Assembly (NCBI GenBank): GCA_039197885.1
Contig: JBCCTY010000087.1
Coordinates: 1-14,207 of the forward strand
Length of the DNA: 14,207 nt
Direction of reading: 5' to 3'
DNA from: JBCBSZ01 sp039197885
Lineage (GTDB): Bacteria > Actinomycetota > Acidimicrobiia > Acidimicrobiales > Poriferisodalaceae
The notes under the pieces are model-generated. The model was not told the origin of the DNA and did no database searches. It saw only the letters and a program-made list of their open reading frames with translations. Made by a program: the position numbers and the translations under genes. Shown here in pieces: positions 12,435 to 14,207 of this stretch. Positions within the stretch are counted from its first letter, which is position 1, and the number at the start of each line of letters is the position of its first letter.

Positions 12435-14188
12435 TCGCCGCGCTGCGCCGGCTGTGGTGGCTGTGCGAGCCCGAGCGGCCTCGCCTCCTCGTCGGCTTCG
12501 TGCTCACCGCGCTCGGCTGGTTGCTGGCCGGGGTGCCGATCATGGCATTGGCCTACGGGATCGATCGCCTCCAGAGCGGCGAGGTCGACCGGTCCCTGGC
12601 GACCTCGGTGGCCGTGGTCTGCGTGGCGTCGCTCGTCGCCCGTTCGCTGGTCGCCTGGCGGGCCAACCACCTGCTGTGGAGGCTGGCCTACCGGGTGGCC
12701 GAGCGGCTCCGCCATGCCATCCTCGATCGGATCGTCACGCTCGGTCCGACCGAGATCGACCGGCGTGGCCGGGCCGAGACCCTCACCGTGCTGACCACCG
12801 ACGCAGGCAAGATCGCTGGATTCCTGGCCTGGGAGCTGCCGACCATGGTCGGAGCCATCCTCCTGCCCGTGGTGACCCTCGGCGTGATCGCGTGGTTCGA
12901 TCCGGTGCTCGCCCTCGCCGCCGCCGTCACCGTCGTGGCTGCCGTACCGACCATCCGTTTCTCGCTGCGCCGGGTCGAGGATGTCATGGTTCGCCGACGG
13001 GCCGCCGAGGCCGGAGCCACGGCGCGGATGCTCGAGTACGTCCGGGGCATCGAGGTGATCCGGGCGTTCGGTCTGCGAGGGAGTCGTCAGCGGGCCTTCG
13101 CCGCCGCGCTGGCCGACGTGCGCGACGCCGACGTCGACAGCGTCGTCCGGCTCACACCGGCCTACTCGGCGTTCAACGCGCTCATCGATGCCGGCTTCGC
13201 CGTCGTGCTCGTCACAGCGGCCCTGCGGATCGACGACGTCGAGGTGACGGCGGTCCTCGTCGCCCTCGTGCTCGCCACCGCGCTGTACCGACCCATGATC
13301 GACGTCGGCCACCGGGCGCTCCACCTCCCGGAGCTCGTCACCGCGACCCGCAACCTGGTCCGGTGGCTGTCCGAGCCGCTCCCGCCGACGCCACCACGGC
13401 AGACCATCGACGAACCCGTCGGCGTCGAGCTCGACGGGCTCACGGTCGGCTACGCCGACGACGCTCCGGTGCTCGACGACCTGTCGCTCACCGTCGCTCC
13501 GAGGACGATGACGGCGCTCGTCGGCCCCTCCGGGGCCGGCAAGTCGACCGTGCTCCGCTCGGTCGCCGGGTTGCTCGCCCCGTGGTCGGGTCGAGTGCTC
13601 GTCGGTGGCGTCGACCTCGCCGAGCTGCCGGCCGAGCAGTCGGCAGGGCTGGTGACGGCGGTGTTCCAGGACGTGGGCGTGTTGCAGGGCACCGTGGCCG
13701 AGGCCATCGGCACCGCCGACCCGTCCGCCACCCACGACCAGCTCGTCGAGGTGGCCCGCGCCGCTCGCATCCACGACCGCATCGAGGCGTTGCCCGACGG
13801 TTACGACACCGACCTCGGTGAGGGCGGTCGGGGCCTCTCCGGCGGCGAGCTGCAACGCATCGCCATCGCCCGGGCCCTGCTGAAAGATGCCCCGGTCGTG
13901 CTGCTCGACGAGGCATCCTCGGCGCTCGATCCCACGAACGAGCGGTTGGTCCGCGAGGCGCTCGCCGCCCTCGTCGCCGACCGGACCCTGCTCGTCGTGG
14001 CGCATCGCCTCGAGACCATCCGCGCCGCTGACCGGATCATCTACCTCGACGGTGGACGCATCGTCGAGGACGGCACCCACGACGAGCTCCTGGCCGCCAA
14101 CGGCGCATACGCCGCCAGCTGGGAGGCCCGCCGCCGAGCCGCCGAGTGGCACCTTGGGCGAGCCCCCGCGGTCACCGACCACACCTGA
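12431..14188 (+). CDS. ABC half-transporter, exporter fold (membrane domain + ATPase), second of a pair, 585 aa
   Basis: This is the likely heterodimer partner of the preceding product. The membrane domain (about 1-310) has hydrophobic segments near 18-43, 56-76, 136-156, 158-175, 247-266 and 271-287. The loop VIRAFG (209-214) is typical of exporter-fold permeases. The ATPase (about 331-565) has A-loop Y341, Walker A GPSGAGKST (365-373), Q413, signature LSGGE (469-473), Walker B VVLLDE (489-494), a canonical D-loop SALD (497-500) and H525. All catalytic residues are present, so this half is not degenerate. ATG 12431 overlaps the previous stop as ATGA, which favours coupled, balanced synthesis. 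The membrane domains of the two halves are only loosely alike, which suggests an old duplication. The operon may continue, as only 19 bases follow the stop. Confidence 0.92.
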   Translation: MIAALRRLWWLCEPERPRLLVGFVLTALGWLLAGVPIMALAYGIDRLQSGEVDRSLATSVAVVCVASLVARSLVAWRANHLLWRLAYRVAERLRHAILDRIVTLGPTEIDRRGRAETLTVLTTDAGKIAGFLAWELPTMVGAILLPVVTLGVIAWFDPVLALAAAVTVVAAVPTIRFSLRRVEDVMVRRRAAEAGATARMLEYVRGIEVIRAFGLRGSRQRAFAAALADVRDADVDSVVRLTPAYSAFNALIDAGFAVVLVTAALRIDDVEVTAVLVALVLATALYRPMIDVGHRALHLPELVTATRNLVRWLSEPLPPTPPRQTIDEPVGVELDGLTVGYADDAPVLDDLSLTVAPRTMTALVGPSGAGKSTVLRSVAGLLAPWSGRVLVGGVDLAELPAEQSAGLVTAVFQDVGVLQGTVAEAIGTADPSATHDQLVEVARAARIHDRIEALPDGYDTDLGEGGRGLSGGELQRIAIARALLKDAPVVLLDEASSALDPTNERLVREALAALVADRTLLVVAHRLETIRAADRIIYLDGGRIVEDGTHDELLAANGAYAASWEARRRAAEWHLGRAPAVTDHT

Positions 14189-14207
14189 CCCTGACGCCCG
14201 GTGCGGC

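Noticed and set aside
12341..14182. Minus-strand open frame of 613 codons opposite the second half-transporter
   Set aside because: It has no motif and is biased to Asp, His, Gly and Arg, while the plus strand encodes a full exporter-fold protein.
1..14207. tRNA or rRNA genes, CRISPR array, insertion sequence or phage att site
   Set aside because: I saw no cloverleaf-like run, no regularly spaced direct repeats, no transposase motifs and no flanking target duplications. Nearly all of the window is explained by coding genes.

Overview
The window reads as a chromosome segment of a high-GC (roughly 70% by eye) actinobacterium, possibly of the Acidimicrobiia. Pointers are the strong G/C bias at third codon positions, frequent GTG/TTG starts, TANNNT-type -10 boxes that sit almost on the start codon, and the actinobacterial gene order phoH-ybeY-CNNM/CorC-era. 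The taxonomic guess is inference. No RNA genes, insertion sequences, CRISPR arrays or phage genes were seen.

Region 1 (1-611): the last 19 codons of a gene whose end looks like alanine racemase (alr). It converges on a minus-strand gene for a 174-residue conserved-hypothetical protein (87-611) with what looks like two copies of a small beta-rich module.

Region 2 (612-5080): a divergent intergenic region carries two mirror-image TACCCT elements in a 9-bp inverted repeat. One faces the hypothetical gene and one faces a rightward housekeeping operon: PhoH-like ATPase, YbeY endoribonuclease, CNNM/CorC-type membrane protein with CBS domains, Era GTPase and a short-chain dehydrogenase. PhoH, YbeY and Era belong to RNA metabolism and 16S rRNA/30S maturation. 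The dehydrogenase lies directly after era, where many actinobacteria carry recO.

Region 3 (5081-5211): a 131-bp intergenic region with a 9-bp inverted repeat (5114-5147), a perfect 15-bp palindrome (5178-5192) and a likely -10 element (5199-5204) seven bases before an ATG. This suggests a leaderless, regulated promoter.

Region 4 (5212-14188): six genes in one direction, each joined to the next by a 4-base NTGA stop/start overlap. The first four form a complete peptide/nickel-type ABC importer: a lipoprotein SBP_bac_5 binding protein, a DppB-like permease, a DppC-like permease, and one 605-residue protein carrying both ATPases (DppD-like plus DppF-like). The last two are half-transporters with the exporter fold, each a membrane domain plus an ATPase, that presumably pair as a heterodimer. 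The first has the unusual D-loop AFADPENE. An importer and an exporter-fold pair translated as one unit suggests one physiological task, such as peptide or metallophore handling or import across the membrane in two steps. The substrate cannot be read from the sequence. The last 19 bases (14189-14207) show nothing recognisable.
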